A DNA stretch of 16,116 bases from Lachnospiraceae bacterium UBA3332 (GTDB taxonomy: Bacteria; Bacillota; Clostridia; Lachnospirales; Lachnospiraceae), in the NCBI GenBank assembly GCA_002361095.1, contig DERU01000274.1:1-16116 (forward strand), read 5' to 3'. Position numbers and translations under genes: made by a program. Numbering within the stretch: position 1 is the stretch's first letter; the number at the start of each line of letters is the position of its first letter. The notes beneath the pieces are model-generated. The model saw only the letters and a list, made by a program, of their open reading frames with translations. It searched no databases and was not told the origin of the DNA. Below, in pieces: positions 1-7,739 of the stretch.

Positions 1-75
1 GCCTGCCTCCCGCCTTAAACTGATATCATTGGGATTGAACCGTTACAGTTTTCTGACTTTTTGCTAATATAGTGC
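1..75. other. AT-rich upstream region, no gene seen
   Basis: These bases precede the first promoter. I see no coding frame with a ribosome site and no clear terminator for an upstream unit. The stretch may be the 3' flank of a gene outside the window. Confidence 0.4.
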
Positions 76-104
76 TTGTAAATTGTTAAGCGACTTGTTA
101 TAAT
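76..104 (+). promoter_or_regulatory. Sigma-A-type promoter of the glycosidase/peptidase operon
   Basis: A -35 box TTGTAA (76-81) and a perfect -10 box TATAAT (99-104) are separated by exactly 17 bp, which predicts a transcript start near 111. The nearest downstream gene begins at about 206, leaving a leader of roughly 95 bases. The -10 box overlaps a dyad TTGTTA-N8-TAACAA (95-114) whose arms resemble the putative operators further downstream, so repressor control is possible. Box match and spacing are seen directly; activity is inferred. Confidence 0.75.
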
Positions 105-205
105 ATGCTAACAACATTGAGAGGGTTTCCAAAAGTATTTTGGGAGCCCTCGGGAACTGTTGGGAAGATTTCAATGCCCGTCAAAGCGGGCAGATGGGAG
201 CAAGG

Positions 206-2614
206 ATGGAAGAGATGGTACAGGATTTTGGGATGAAGGACAAGGTGCTGGCTTACTACAGAAGTTCCATGCCCTACTGCGACAAGACCGACGTACCCGC
301 CGGGGTACTGGAGGCGTTTGCGGATCACGCCTGCTTTTTGCGGGAGCGGGTGGCATGGTGCCGGGAACTTCCCGAGGACATTTTTCTGGAAAATGTCGCG
401 GCGTACCGGATTAACAGCGAGCGGATCGAAGACTGCCGCCGCCTGTTTTACGACATGGTTATGCCGAAACTTGAGGGGCTTACGCAAAAAGAGGCGGTTT
501 TGCGGGTAAACCTCTGGTGCGCGCAAAATGCCACTTATCATCAGGCGGATTACAGGACCGCCAACGCGGTGACCGTATATAAAAGCGGCTTCGGGCGCTG
601 CGGGGAGGAAAGTACCTTTGCGGTGACGATCCTGCGCAGTGTGGGGCTTGCCGCGAGACAGGTATACGCTCCCTTATGGTCACACTGCGACGACAACCAT
701 GCCTGGGTGGAAGTATACTGTGACGGACGGTGGCAGTATCTGGGGGCCTGCGAGCCGGAGCCGGTATTGAACCGGGGCTGGTTTGACCTTCCGGCTTCCA
801 AAGCGATGCTGGTGCATGCCAGGGCGTTTGGACTTTTGGATGGGCAGGATGATGTGATTGCACGCAACGGAAGCGTGGTTTATTACAATGTCACCGGGCA
901 TTATGCGAAGACGGCGGATGTGGTCTTTGCGCTGGAGGATGCGGACGGGCGGCCTTTTGCCGATGCGCAGGTGCAGCTTTCCGTATTGAATTACGCACAT
1001 TTTGGCACGATCGCTACCCTGCGGACGGACGGGGCGGGAAAAGCAGCCCTCCGCCTTGGGCTTGGAAGCGTGCGGATTTCCGGAATGCAAAACGGCCGGG
1101 TAGTGAACGGCTTTTTCACCGTCGCCCAGAGCGGTACTTTCACGGTACGGCTGCAGGAAACATGTATGGATGAGTGGCAGGAAGGCCGCTTTATTGCGCC
1201 CAAAGGCGGCGTGGCGCCCTCTGAGGAGGCGGATCCGGAAGTTTTTGTCGCTTTCCAAAAGGAGTTGGAAGAGGCAAAAAAGATGCGGGAGAACCGTATC
1301 GCTTCTTATTATGATGCGGATCGGGCAGGGCATTTTGCGGAGGCACAGGAGATTTTGCGTACGGCGGGCGGAAATTTCGGGGAAGTCATCCGGTTTTTGG
1401 AAACGGACGAAAATGCGTACCGTCTGCCGCTTTTGCAAAGTCTCACCCAGAAGGACTATTATGACTTAAAGGCGGATGTATTGGAAGACCATCTGGCCTG
1501 CGCCATGCCGTTTGCGCAAAAAGAAGACGTTCCGGAAGATATTTTCGTCAAATACCTGTTAAATCCCAGGGTGGAATATGAGGAACTGAGTACCTGGCGC
1601 AGGCAAATCCGGGAAATTTTGGGAGAACGGGCGGGATGGTATGTACAGAATCCGCCGGCGATCTGGACGGAGATTTGCGAAAAGGTACGGCTGCCAAAAG
1701 GCGACGGTTACGATACGCTGCGTATGCAGCCGTTATCCGTTCTGCAGGGAATGCGCGGCAGCCTGCAGGATCAGAAAAACCTGTTTGTGGCGGTCGCGAG
1801 AAGCTGCGGGATTCCGGCCAGGCTGCATCCTGTGACGGGCGAGGCGGAGTTTTACCAAAACCATGATTTTCACCCGGCCAAAGGGGACAAGGAAGAAGGA
1901 AGCCGGACGTGGCTGCGCATTTTGGCAAAAGGCGGCAAAGGGTTTGGCTATATGACGGACTGGTGTCTGGAGCGTCTGGAGGAAAACGGATATCATGCAA
2001 TGCATCTGCACGATGCACAGTGGGCGGGGGAGGAATTGGCGATACAGGCCAGCCCCGGCACGTACCGGGTGACCACCACAGTCCGCCTGTTAAACGGCGA
2101 CCAGCTGTTCCGGGAGTGTTGTTTTGTGCTGGGAGAGCAGGAAAAGACGGTGGAACTTGCGCGGCACAGCGCTTATCTGGATGCGGACGAGGGCACAAAG
2201 CTTCCGGTATTGTCTGTACATACGCCAGAGGGCAGCGATACCCTGGACGGACTGCGAAAGGGCGGACGGGTGATCTGTGCCTGGATACGGGAGGGCGAAG
2301 AACCCACCGAACACATTTTGAACGAAATGCTGGAACATATTTCGGATGTGAAAAACTGCTGCGAACGCATTTTCCTGTTTGGTATGCAGCCACCGAAAAC
2401 GGACGGAACCCTTTCGCGCCTGTTGGAAGCGGTTCCCGGTATCCGGTTTTTGCAGGCCGGTGATTTTGACGCAGCCTTGCAGGCGGCAGAGGCCATGGGG
2501 ACAGAGGCAGGAAAATACCCCCTTGCGCTTGTGGTAGATGAGGATGGCAGAGGAATTTACGCCACCTGCGGTTATAATGTGGGAGCGGTGGCGCAGATGC
2601 TGATGCGAATGTAG
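206..2614 (+). CDS. Two-domain transglutaminase-fold protein with thioredoxin-like C-terminus
   Basis: First gene of the operon, about 802 residues, probably cytoplasmic because no signal peptide is seen. The frame is open from a TTG at 140, but the ATG at 206 has GGGAG five bases upstream and is preferred; ATGs at 194 and 215 are alternatives. Residue numbers here count from the TTG. Residues 110-210 are a transglutaminase-like core with Cys154 (GRCGEES), His187 (NHAWVEVY) and an acidic residue at Glu205. A beta-rich, transthyretin-like segment follows (about 250-340). Residues 464-600 repeat the first domain but carry Leu542 and Arg589 where Cys and His should be. After another beta segment, residues 690-824 look thioredoxin-like without a CXXC. 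The family includes proteases, peptide N-glycanases and cross-linkers; the actual reaction is unknown. Confidence 0.8.
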   Translation: MEEMVQDFGMKDKVLAYYRSSMPYCDKTDVPAGVLEAFADHACFLRERVAWCRELPEDIFLENVAAYRINSERIEDCRRLFYDMVMPKLEGLTQKEAVLRVNLWCAQNATYHQADYRTANAVTVYKSGFGRCGEESTFAVTILRSVGLAARQVYAPLWSHCDDNHAWVEVYCDGRWQYLGACEPEPVLNRGWFDLPASKAMLVHARAFGLLDGQDDVIARNGSVVYYNVTGHYAKTADVVFALEDADGRPFADAQVQLSVLNYAHFGTIATLRTDGAGKAALRLGLGSVRISGMQNGRVVNGFFTVAQSGTFTVRLQETCMDEWQEGRFIAPKGGVAPSEEADPEVFVAFQKELEEAKKMRENRIASYYDADRAGHFAEAQEILRTAGGNFGEVIRFLETDENAYRLPLLQSLTQKDYYDLKADVLEDHLACAMPFAQKEDVPEDIFVKYLLNPRVEYEELSTWRRQIREILGERAGWYVQNPPAIWTEICEKVRLPKGDGYDTLRMQPLSVLQGMRGSLQDQKNLFVAVARSCGIPARLHPVTGEAEFYQNHDFHPAKGDKEEGSRTWLRILAKGGKGFGYMTDWCLERLEENGYHAMHLHDAQWAGEELAIQASPGTYRVTTTVRLLNGDQLFRECCFVLGEQEKTVELARHSAYLDADEGTKLPVLSVHTPEGSDTLDGLRKGGRVICAWIREGEEPTEHILNEMLEHISDVKNCCERIFLFGMQPPKTDGTLSRLLEAVPGIRFLQAGDFDAALQAAEAMGTEAGKYPLALVVDEDGRGIYATCGYNVGAVAQMLMRM

Positions 2615-2621
2615 AAAAGGA

Positions 2622-2644
2622 TGCCTGTTTTGGCAGGCGGAGGT
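2622..2644 (+). promoter_or_regulatory. Small hairpin and ribosome site before the GH18 gene
   Basis: GCCTG (2623-2627) can pair with CAGGC (2634-2638), ending directly before the Shine-Dalgarno sequence GGAGGT (2639-2644). The reading frame is also open from a GTG at 2646, but that codon is only one base from GGAGGT. The ATG at 2649, four bases away, is the more likely start. The hairpin is short and may only insulate the ribosome site from the preceding gene. Confidence 0.4.
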
Positions 2645-2648
2645 AGTG

Positions 2649-4709
2649 ATGAATCAATTAATCGGATATGTAGGGACAAGACAGCTGGGTTCCATGTCGG
2701 AGCAGGATATACGGGATTTGGACGGCATTAACATTGCGTTTGCCCACGTGGAAGCGGGCAGGGTGCGCTGGGAGCATCCGGAATGCCGGGAAGGGATTGC
2801 GCGGATCCGCAGGATTCATCCGGAGACAAAAATTGTACTCTCCGTGGGCGGCTGGGGCGCGGGCGGCTTTTCAAATGCCGCCCATACACAGGCGGGCAGG
2901 CAGCAGTTTGCGCGGGATTGCCGCGATCTTGTAAAACAGTATGAACTGGACGGTATTGACATTGACTGGGAATATCCCTGCTTTTCGCTTGCCGGAATCG
3001 ACGCGGACAGCAGCGACAAGGAGAATTTCACCCTGCTTTTGGCACAGATACGCAGTGAACTGGAAGCCTTATGCCCCAAACGGTATCTTTTGACGATTGC
3101 GGCGGGAGGGGACAGTTATTTTGTGCGCAATACCCGGCTTGCGCAGGCCCAGCGGTATCTGGATTATGTGCAGATCATGAGTTATGATCTGCGGGGCGGT
3201 TTCCAGCTGGTGACAGGTCACCACACCAGCCTGTATGCGCCTTCCGCAGATTTGTTTGATGCCTGTACGGACAAGGCGGTGCGGGAATTTTTGGCGGCGG
3301 GTGTGCCAAGGGAAAAGCTGGTGATCGGCGCCGCTTTTTACAGCCGGGAGTGGGAAGGCGTGACGGACGCCGCGCACGGTCTTTGCCAGCAGGCCAAAGC
3401 GGCGGCGCACGGCCATTCTTATGCAGAACTGGAAAAAGACTTTATCAACAAAAACGGGTTTACCCGCTATTGGGACGAAGAAGCCAAAGCGCCGTGGCTG
3501 TTTAACGGCGACCGTTTTATCAGCTATGAGGATGCCCGGTCCCTTTCCCATAAGATCGATTATCTGAAAAAGCAGGGGCTTTTAGGGATTATGTTTTGGG
3601 TTTACGGGCAGGATCATCCCCATTCCCTGCTGGGGCATATGCGCAGAGAATTGGATGGCGTAAAAAAGGAGGAGACTATGGTGCATTACAGGATACCGAA
3701 GCCGGACATTTCGTTTCAGCCGCCGGTTTACCATTGCAGGCGCGCGACGAAGCACTTTATTTTGGACGGAAACCTGGAGAAGGAATTCTGGCAGGATGCA
3801 AAATTCACACAGGATTTTGCGGACATTGAGGGGGATAAGAGGGAAAAACCCCGTTTCAGGACCCGGGCGAAGATGCTTTGGGACGATGAAAATCTTTACA
3901 TCGGGGCCGAACTGGAAGGAAACGAAATCTGGGGGCATCAGACAGAGCGGGATTGTGTGATTTTCCAGGACAATGATTTTGAAATTTTCATTGATCCGGA
4001 CTCCGACACCCACCAGTACTATGAATTTGAGATGAACGCCAAAAATACGGTGTGGGATTTGCTGCTCACCAAAACCTACCGGGACGGGGGAAAACCGGTG
4101 AACGGTTTTGATATGCACGGCATGAGAAGCGCCGTCCATATCGACGGTGTGTTAAACGATCCGTCTGCGGATAACAGACGGTGGATGGTGGAAGTGGTGA
4201 TTCCTTTTTCTGCCGTAAACGAGTGCGCGAAGGAGCAAAGAAGTCCTGTGCCGGGAGAATTCTACCGGATGAATTTTTCCAGGGTGCAGTGGAAGGTGGA
4301 TGTCAAAGACCATGCGTTTGTGAAGCGCTGCGACGAGAACGGGAAAGTGCTGCCGGAGGATAACTGGGTATGGGCGCCCACCGGTATCGTCAACATTCAT
4401 TATCCGGAACTGTGGGGCTTTGTCTTTTTTGCGCAGGGAAGCGAGACCTATGAAATCCCGCAGGATGAAAAGGATAAATGGGAATTGCGCAGGCTGTATT
4501 ATAATGCCAACGCGTATTATGACGAGAACGGACATTTTCCGGAGCGCATAGAGGAAATTATGGATGATTACCCGTATACCATCCGTCCGGTCTATATGCC
4601 TGCCAAGCATACGTTTGAGATTGTGTGCGACAGTAAGGACGGGCAGCGGGAACTTGCCATACAGGGGGACGGAAGGACTTACGAGTATCCTATCGGAAAC
4701 GGCAGATGA
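2649..4709 (+). CDS. GH18 glycosidase fused to CBM9-like domain
   Basis: Probable intracellular enzyme of 686 residues cutting beta-N-acetylglucosaminide links (chitinase or endo-N-acetylglucosaminidase type). Residues 1-340 form a GH18 barrel. Features seen are the SVGGW strand, the catalytic motif DGIDIDWE with the proton-donor Glu at residue 108 (109 from the upstream GTG), MSYD on a later strand, and a C-terminal strand with FWVYGQD. Residues 350-590 resemble a family 9-like carbohydrate-binding module: LDGNLEKEFW near its start, then DDENLYIGAEL, DNDFEIFIDPD and VVIPFSA. No signal peptide or transmembrane segment is visible. The two parts are joined in frame across a strong internal ribosome site (3667-3672) and ATG (3678), so this may be a fusion of two former genes. 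It starts 34 bases after the preceding gene. The exact glycan target is unknown. Confidence 0.85.
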   Translation: MNQLIGYVGTRQLGSMSEQDIRDLDGINIAFAHVEAGRVRWEHPECREGIARIRRIHPETKIVLSVGGWGAGGFSNAAHTQAGRQQFARDCRDLVKQYELDGIDIDWEYPCFSLAGIDADSSDKENFTLLLAQIRSELEALCPKRYLLTIAAGGDSYFVRNTRLAQAQRYLDYVQIMSYDLRGGFQLVTGHHTSLYAPSADLFDACTDKAVREFLAAGVPREKLVIGAAFYSREWEGVTDAAHGLCQQAKAAAHGHSYAELEKDFINKNGFTRYWDEEAKAPWLFNGDRFISYEDARSLSHKIDYLKKQGLLGIMFWVYGQDHPHSLLGHMRRELDGVKKEETMVHYRIPKPDISFQPPVYHCRRATKHFILDGNLEKEFWQDAKFTQDFADIEGDKREKPRFRTRAKMLWDDENLYIGAELEGNEIWGHQTERDCVIFQDNDFEIFIDPDSDTHQYYEFEMNAKNTVWDLLLTKTYRDGGKPVNGFDMHGMRSAVHIDGVLNDPSADNRRWMVEVVIPFSAVNECAKEQRSPVPGEFYRMNFSRVQWKVDVKDHAFVKRCDENGKVLPEDNWVWAPTGIVNIHYPELWGFVFFAQGSETYEIPQDEKDKWELRRLYYNANAYYDENGHFPERIEEIMDDYPYTIRPVYMPAKHTFEIVCDSKDGQRELAIQGDGRTYEYPIGNGR
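3667..3680 (+). promoter_or_regulatory. Internal ribosome site and ATG at the GH18/CBM9 junction
   Basis: A near-perfect Shine-Dalgarno AGGAGG (3667-3672), preceded by a run of A, stands five bases before an in-frame ATG at 3678. It lies exactly where the GH18 domain ends and the CBM9-like part begins. This looks like the start region of a formerly separate gene and could still start a shorter product of about 343 residues (3678-4709). Confidence 0.5.
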
Positions 4710-4758
4710 AGCTGCGGCGTTACCTAATAAAAAAGTAAAAAAGGCGGAAAAAAGAGGG

Positions 4759-6201
4759 ATGAGTAAAGAATCGGTCAAAGAAGAGGCGTGCGGTGCAATG
4801 ACAGAGGAGGCGTGCGGCGCACAGGATTTGGAAGGGGAAGCGGGCAGGGAGGACGTGGTGCAAAACGGTGTGCACAATTACAGCACAAAGGACCGGTATG
4901 TATGGCCTGCGGATCCGGCGGTGCTTGCCAAACTGGAATGGTTCCAGGACCAAAAGCTGGGATTGATGATGCACTGGGGGGCTTACAGCCAGCTGGGAAT
5001 TGTGGAATCCTGGGCGCTTTCCGATGCGGACGCGGATTGGTCCAGAAGCGGGATTGACTGGGAAGTGACGGGGGAGGAGTTTAAAAAGCAGTATTTCGAC
5101 TTAAACAAAACCTTCAACCCGATCCGGTTTGAGCCGGAAAAATGGGCGGATATCGCAAAGGCGGCAGGGACGAAATACCTGTTGTTTACGACAAAACACC
5201 ATGACGGCTTTTGCATGTGGGACAGCAAATATTCGGATTATAAGGTGACGGCGCCGGACTGTCCTTTCCATACGAACCGTTATGCGGATATCTGTGCGCA
5301 TTTGTTTGAATCCTTCCGGAAGCGGGAACTGGGTGTGATCGCTTATTTTTCCAAGGCGGACTGGCATGTGGACAGTTATTGGAGCGAAAAATACGAACGG
5401 GGCTGCTACCAGCACCGGGGGCCGTCTTATAAGCCCGAGGAAGAGCCTGCAGAGTGGGAACGTTTTGTGACGTTTACCCAGAATCAGATTATGGAACTGG
5501 GAAGCCGCTACGGCAGGCTGGACGGCATGTGGTTTGACGCCGGATGGGTGTGCGCCAAAAACGGGCAGGACATCCGGCTGGGGGACGTTATCGAGCGGGT
5601 GCGTAAGTTCCAGCCCGGCATGCTTTGTGCGGACCGCACGGTGGGAGGCCCGTATGAAAATTACGTGACACCGGAGCAGTGCGTGCCGGAGGAGCCCCTG
5701 GGGATCCCGTGGGAAAGCTGCATCACGCTGGGAACCTCGTTTTCCTTTGCCTATGACGACCGCTACAAAAGTCCGAGGGAACTGATCTGCCTGCTGACGG
5801 ATATCGTTGTCAAGGGCGGAAACCTGGCCATCAACGTGGGTCCCCAGCCAAACGGCTGCCTGCCTGCGGGGGCGGTGAGGAGCCTGTTGGGAATGGGGGA
5901 ATGGCTGCAAGTGTACGGGGATGCCATTTACGGCACACGGGTCTGTGCCCCCTATAAGAAAGACGGCATCGGATTTACCAAAAAAGGAGACTGTGTTTAC
6001 GCCATTCAGACCTTTGCGGACGAAAACGAGACGGTGCCGAAGGACGTGTGGATTCCGTATGAAGGCAAGGCGGAAAAAATCACCGAACTGGACAGCGGAC
6101 GGGAGCTTGCCTTTGAAAAAAAGGACGGCGGATATCTGGCGCATACGGCGGAAGTAACAGGGGATAAGGCGCCAATCGGCAGGGTGTTTGTGCTGCAGTA
6201 A
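4759..6201 (+). CDS. GH29 alpha-L-fucosidase, intracellular
   Basis: Glycoside hydrolase family 29 enzyme that releases L-fucose from glycans by a retaining mechanism, 480 residues from the chosen ATG. Typical landmarks are FQDQKLGLMMHWGAYS near the N-terminus, TKHHDGFCMWDS, the nucleophile region MWFDAGW with the predicted nucleophile Asp at residue 260, PWESCITLG, and the C-terminal KGGNLAINVGP. There is no signal peptide, so it probably works in the cytoplasm on imported sugar. The frame is open from 4564 inside the preceding gene, but that part is not fucosidase-like. The start is uncertain: the ATG at 4759 has GAGGG directly against it and a better-placed AAGG further up, while the ATG at 4798 is the alternative. 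The N-terminal tail holds a 24-bp near-duplication encoding EEACGA twice. The gene lies 49 bases after the GH18-CBM9 gene. Confidence 0.9.
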   Translation: MSKESVKEEACGAMTEEACGAQDLEGEAGREDVVQNGVHNYSTKDRYVWPADPAVLAKLEWFQDQKLGLMMHWGAYSQLGIVESWALSDADADWSRSGIDWEVTGEEFKKQYFDLNKTFNPIRFEPEKWADIAKAAGTKYLLFTTKHHDGFCMWDSKYSDYKVTAPDCPFHTNRYADICAHLFESFRKRELGVIAYFSKADWHVDSYWSEKYERGCYQHRGPSYKPEEEPAEWERFVTFTQNQIMELGSRYGRLDGMWFDAGWVCAKNGQDIRLGDVIERVRKFQPGMLCADRTVGGPYENYVTPEQCVPEEPLGIPWESCITLGTSFSFAYDDRYKSPRELICLLTDIVVKGGNLAINVGPQPNGCLPAGAVRSLLGMGEWLQVYGDAIYGTRVCAPYKKDGIGFTKKGDCVYAIQTFADENETVPKDVWIPYEGKAEKITELDSGRELAFEKKDGGYLAHTAEVTGDKAPIGRVFVLQ

Positions 6202-6224
6202 CCGAAACGGTTTACGTTTACCGG
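6200..6224 (+). promoter_or_regulatory. Operator-like repeats before the aminopeptidase gene
   Basis: The 62-base gap after the fucosidase gene holds an inverted repeat AACCG-AAA-CGGTT (6200-6212) followed by a direct repeat GTTTAC-GTTTAC (6210-6221). The 9-mer AAACGGTTT (6205-6213) also occurs in the putative operator at 9871-9879. This could be a weak regulator site inside the operon or a small RNA hairpin. No good promoter is visible next to it. Confidence 0.3.
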
Positions 6225-6263
6225 AAGGATTGTCAATCATTTGCGGAAGGAGAGGATACGGAC

Positions 6264-7688
6264 ATGGTCAGCATCCGTTTGAAGGAAGAAATGCCAAAGG
6301 CGGCCACCGTGCGCTTTTTTACAAAACAGGAAGCGGAAGGGCTGCAAAAGGGAAAGCTGTTTGAAGGGGAGTATTTGGAGAGCCGTGTGGTCACACAGGG
6401 GCAGGGGGAGGACTTTGCCGTTTATGTCGGACTCGGGGACGGACTCAAAGATTTGACGGAAGTAAAAAATGTGTATGCCAAAGCGGTGAAGGAGGCGAAA
6501 GCCTACGCGGAGGAGTTTTCGGTTCCCATGCTTTTGGAAAAAGGGGCGGTAAGCGATACGCTTGGGCAGGCGGAACTTTTGGGGGCGGCGCTGGAAGGAA
6601 TGTTTCTGGCCTGCTACCGGCCCGCTTTGTATAAATCCGAACCCAAGGAAGAAAAAGACCCGTCGATTACCCTTTGCGGTGTGGAAGCGTCCGCGGCAAA
6701 CCAAAAGGTGCTGGAAGAAAAAAGGGCGCTTGCGGAAGGGATCTATTACGCCCGCGATGCGGTTAACAAGCCATCCAATCTGCTCAGGCCCGCCGCATTT
6801 GCCCGGGAGGTGCAAAAGCTGTTTGAAGGACTTGCGGTGCAGGTGGAAGTATATGACGCAAAGCAGCTGGAAGAGATGCATATGGAAGCTTTGCTGACGG
6901 TAGGCAGGGGAAGCAGTTATCCGCCCTGCCTGACGGTGATCCGCTATCTGCCTGTCCCGGACGGGGAGATCACGGCCTTTGTGGGGAAAGGCGTAACGGT
7001 GGATACCGGCGGTTACTGTGTGAAACCGGCCGGTTCCATGGCCGGCATTAAAGGGGACATGGGCGGCGCGGCCGCTGTGACTGCGGCCCTGTATGCACTG
7101 GCAAAAAGCGGCGGCGCCAAAAATACGGTTGCGGTGATTCCCATGTGCGAAAACCGGATTTCGCCGGATGCCATGCTGCCCGGGGACGTGATTTCCTCCT
7201 ACGGCGGCAAAACCATAGAAATCCTGAACACGGACGCGGAGGGCAGGCTGATTTTGGCGGATGCGGTGGCTTTTGCCGTACGACATGAAAAAGCCAGCCG
7301 GGTACTGGACATCGCCACCCTTACGGGGGCTGCGGCCATTACGTTCGGAAAGTGCATGGCGCCGGTTTTGGCGGACGGGGAGGAGTTTTACGAGGAATTT
7401 GTGCAGGCCGCAGGGCGCTCCGGGGAACATTATGTGCGGCTTCCATTCTTCAAAGCGCATGAAAAAATGATCGAGAGCAAGTGGGCGGATGTGAAAAATG
7501 TAGGGGGGGAGACCTGCGGCAGCATCACGGCAGGACTTTTTATCAGGGCCTTTGCGGAGGGGAAATCCTGGCTGCATTTGGATATCGCAGGCGTTTCCGA
7601 AGCGTCTGCCGCAGAACCTGTGCATGAGTTTTTGACAGGGGGCGGCACGGGCGCTGGGGCCTCCACTATGTTCGAACTGGCAAAATAG
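6264..7688 (+). CDS. M17 leucyl aminopeptidase family protein
   Basis: Two-metal cytosolic aminopeptidase of the PepA/leucine aminopeptidase family (M17), 474 residues, near the usual 480-500. It should remove N-terminal residues from short peptides. By alignment in mind with E. coli PepA, the metal ligands and catalytic residues are all present: Lys242 and Asp247 (GKGVTVDTGG), Lys254 (CVKP), Asp265 (IKGDMGG), and Asp324, Glu326 and Arg328 of the family signature NTDAEGRL. The N-terminal third is divergent, as is normal for the family. The ATG at 6264 is preceded by AAGGAG and GAGAGG. It is the last gene of the operon, 62 bases after the fucosidase gene and followed by a terminator. A peptidase beside glycosidases suggests a substrate with a peptide part, which is inference. 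Confidence 0.92.
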   Translation: MVSIRLKEEMPKAATVRFFTKQEAEGLQKGKLFEGEYLESRVVTQGQGEDFAVYVGLGDGLKDLTEVKNVYAKAVKEAKAYAEEFSVPMLLEKGAVSDTLGQAELLGAALEGMFLACYRPALYKSEPKEEKDPSITLCGVEASAANQKVLEEKRALAEGIYYARDAVNKPSNLLRPAAFAREVQKLFEGLAVQVEVYDAKQLEEMHMEALLTVGRGSSYPPCLTVIRYLPVPDGEITAFVGKGVTVDTGGYCVKPAGSMAGIKGDMGGAAAVTAALYALAKSGGAKNTVAVIPMCENRISPDAMLPGDVISSYGGKTIEILNTDAEGRLILADAVAFAVRHEKASRVLDIATLTGAAAITFGKCMAPVLADGEEFYEEFVQAAGRSGEHYVRLPFFKAHEKMIESKWADVKNVGGETCGSITAGLFIRAFAEGKSWLHLDIAGVSEASAAEPVHEFLTGGGTGAGASTMFELAK

Positions 7689-7739
7689 GGAAAAAAGATT
7701 AACAAATTTACAAATGTTAACTTGTGCTGAAAACGGAAG

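Noticed and set aside
140..205. TTG start at 140 for the transglutaminase-fold protein
   Set aside because: The nearest purine run is about 14 bases away, and the extra 22 residues show no signal peptide or conserved sequence. The ATG at 206 has a well-placed GGGAG.
1548..2657. Antisense open frame over the transglutaminase-fold gene
   Set aside because: Its product is rich in Pro, Arg and Ser with no family motif, and the + strand frame is continuous and structured.
4564..4758. Longer fucosidase beginning inside the GH18-CBM9 gene
   Set aside because: The extra 65 residues are the shifted-frame reading of the upstream gene's end and have no GH29 character.
5101..6240. Long open frame on the - strand opposite the fucosidase gene
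   Set aside because: The + strand carries unmistakable GH29 motifs over the same range; the antisense product shows no domain.
6237..7625. Long open frame on the - strand opposite the aminopeptidase gene
   Set aside because: It mirrors the codon use of a clear M17 gene, has no ribosome site, and its translation is low in recognisable motifs and rich in His, Arg and Phe, as expected for an antisense shadow.
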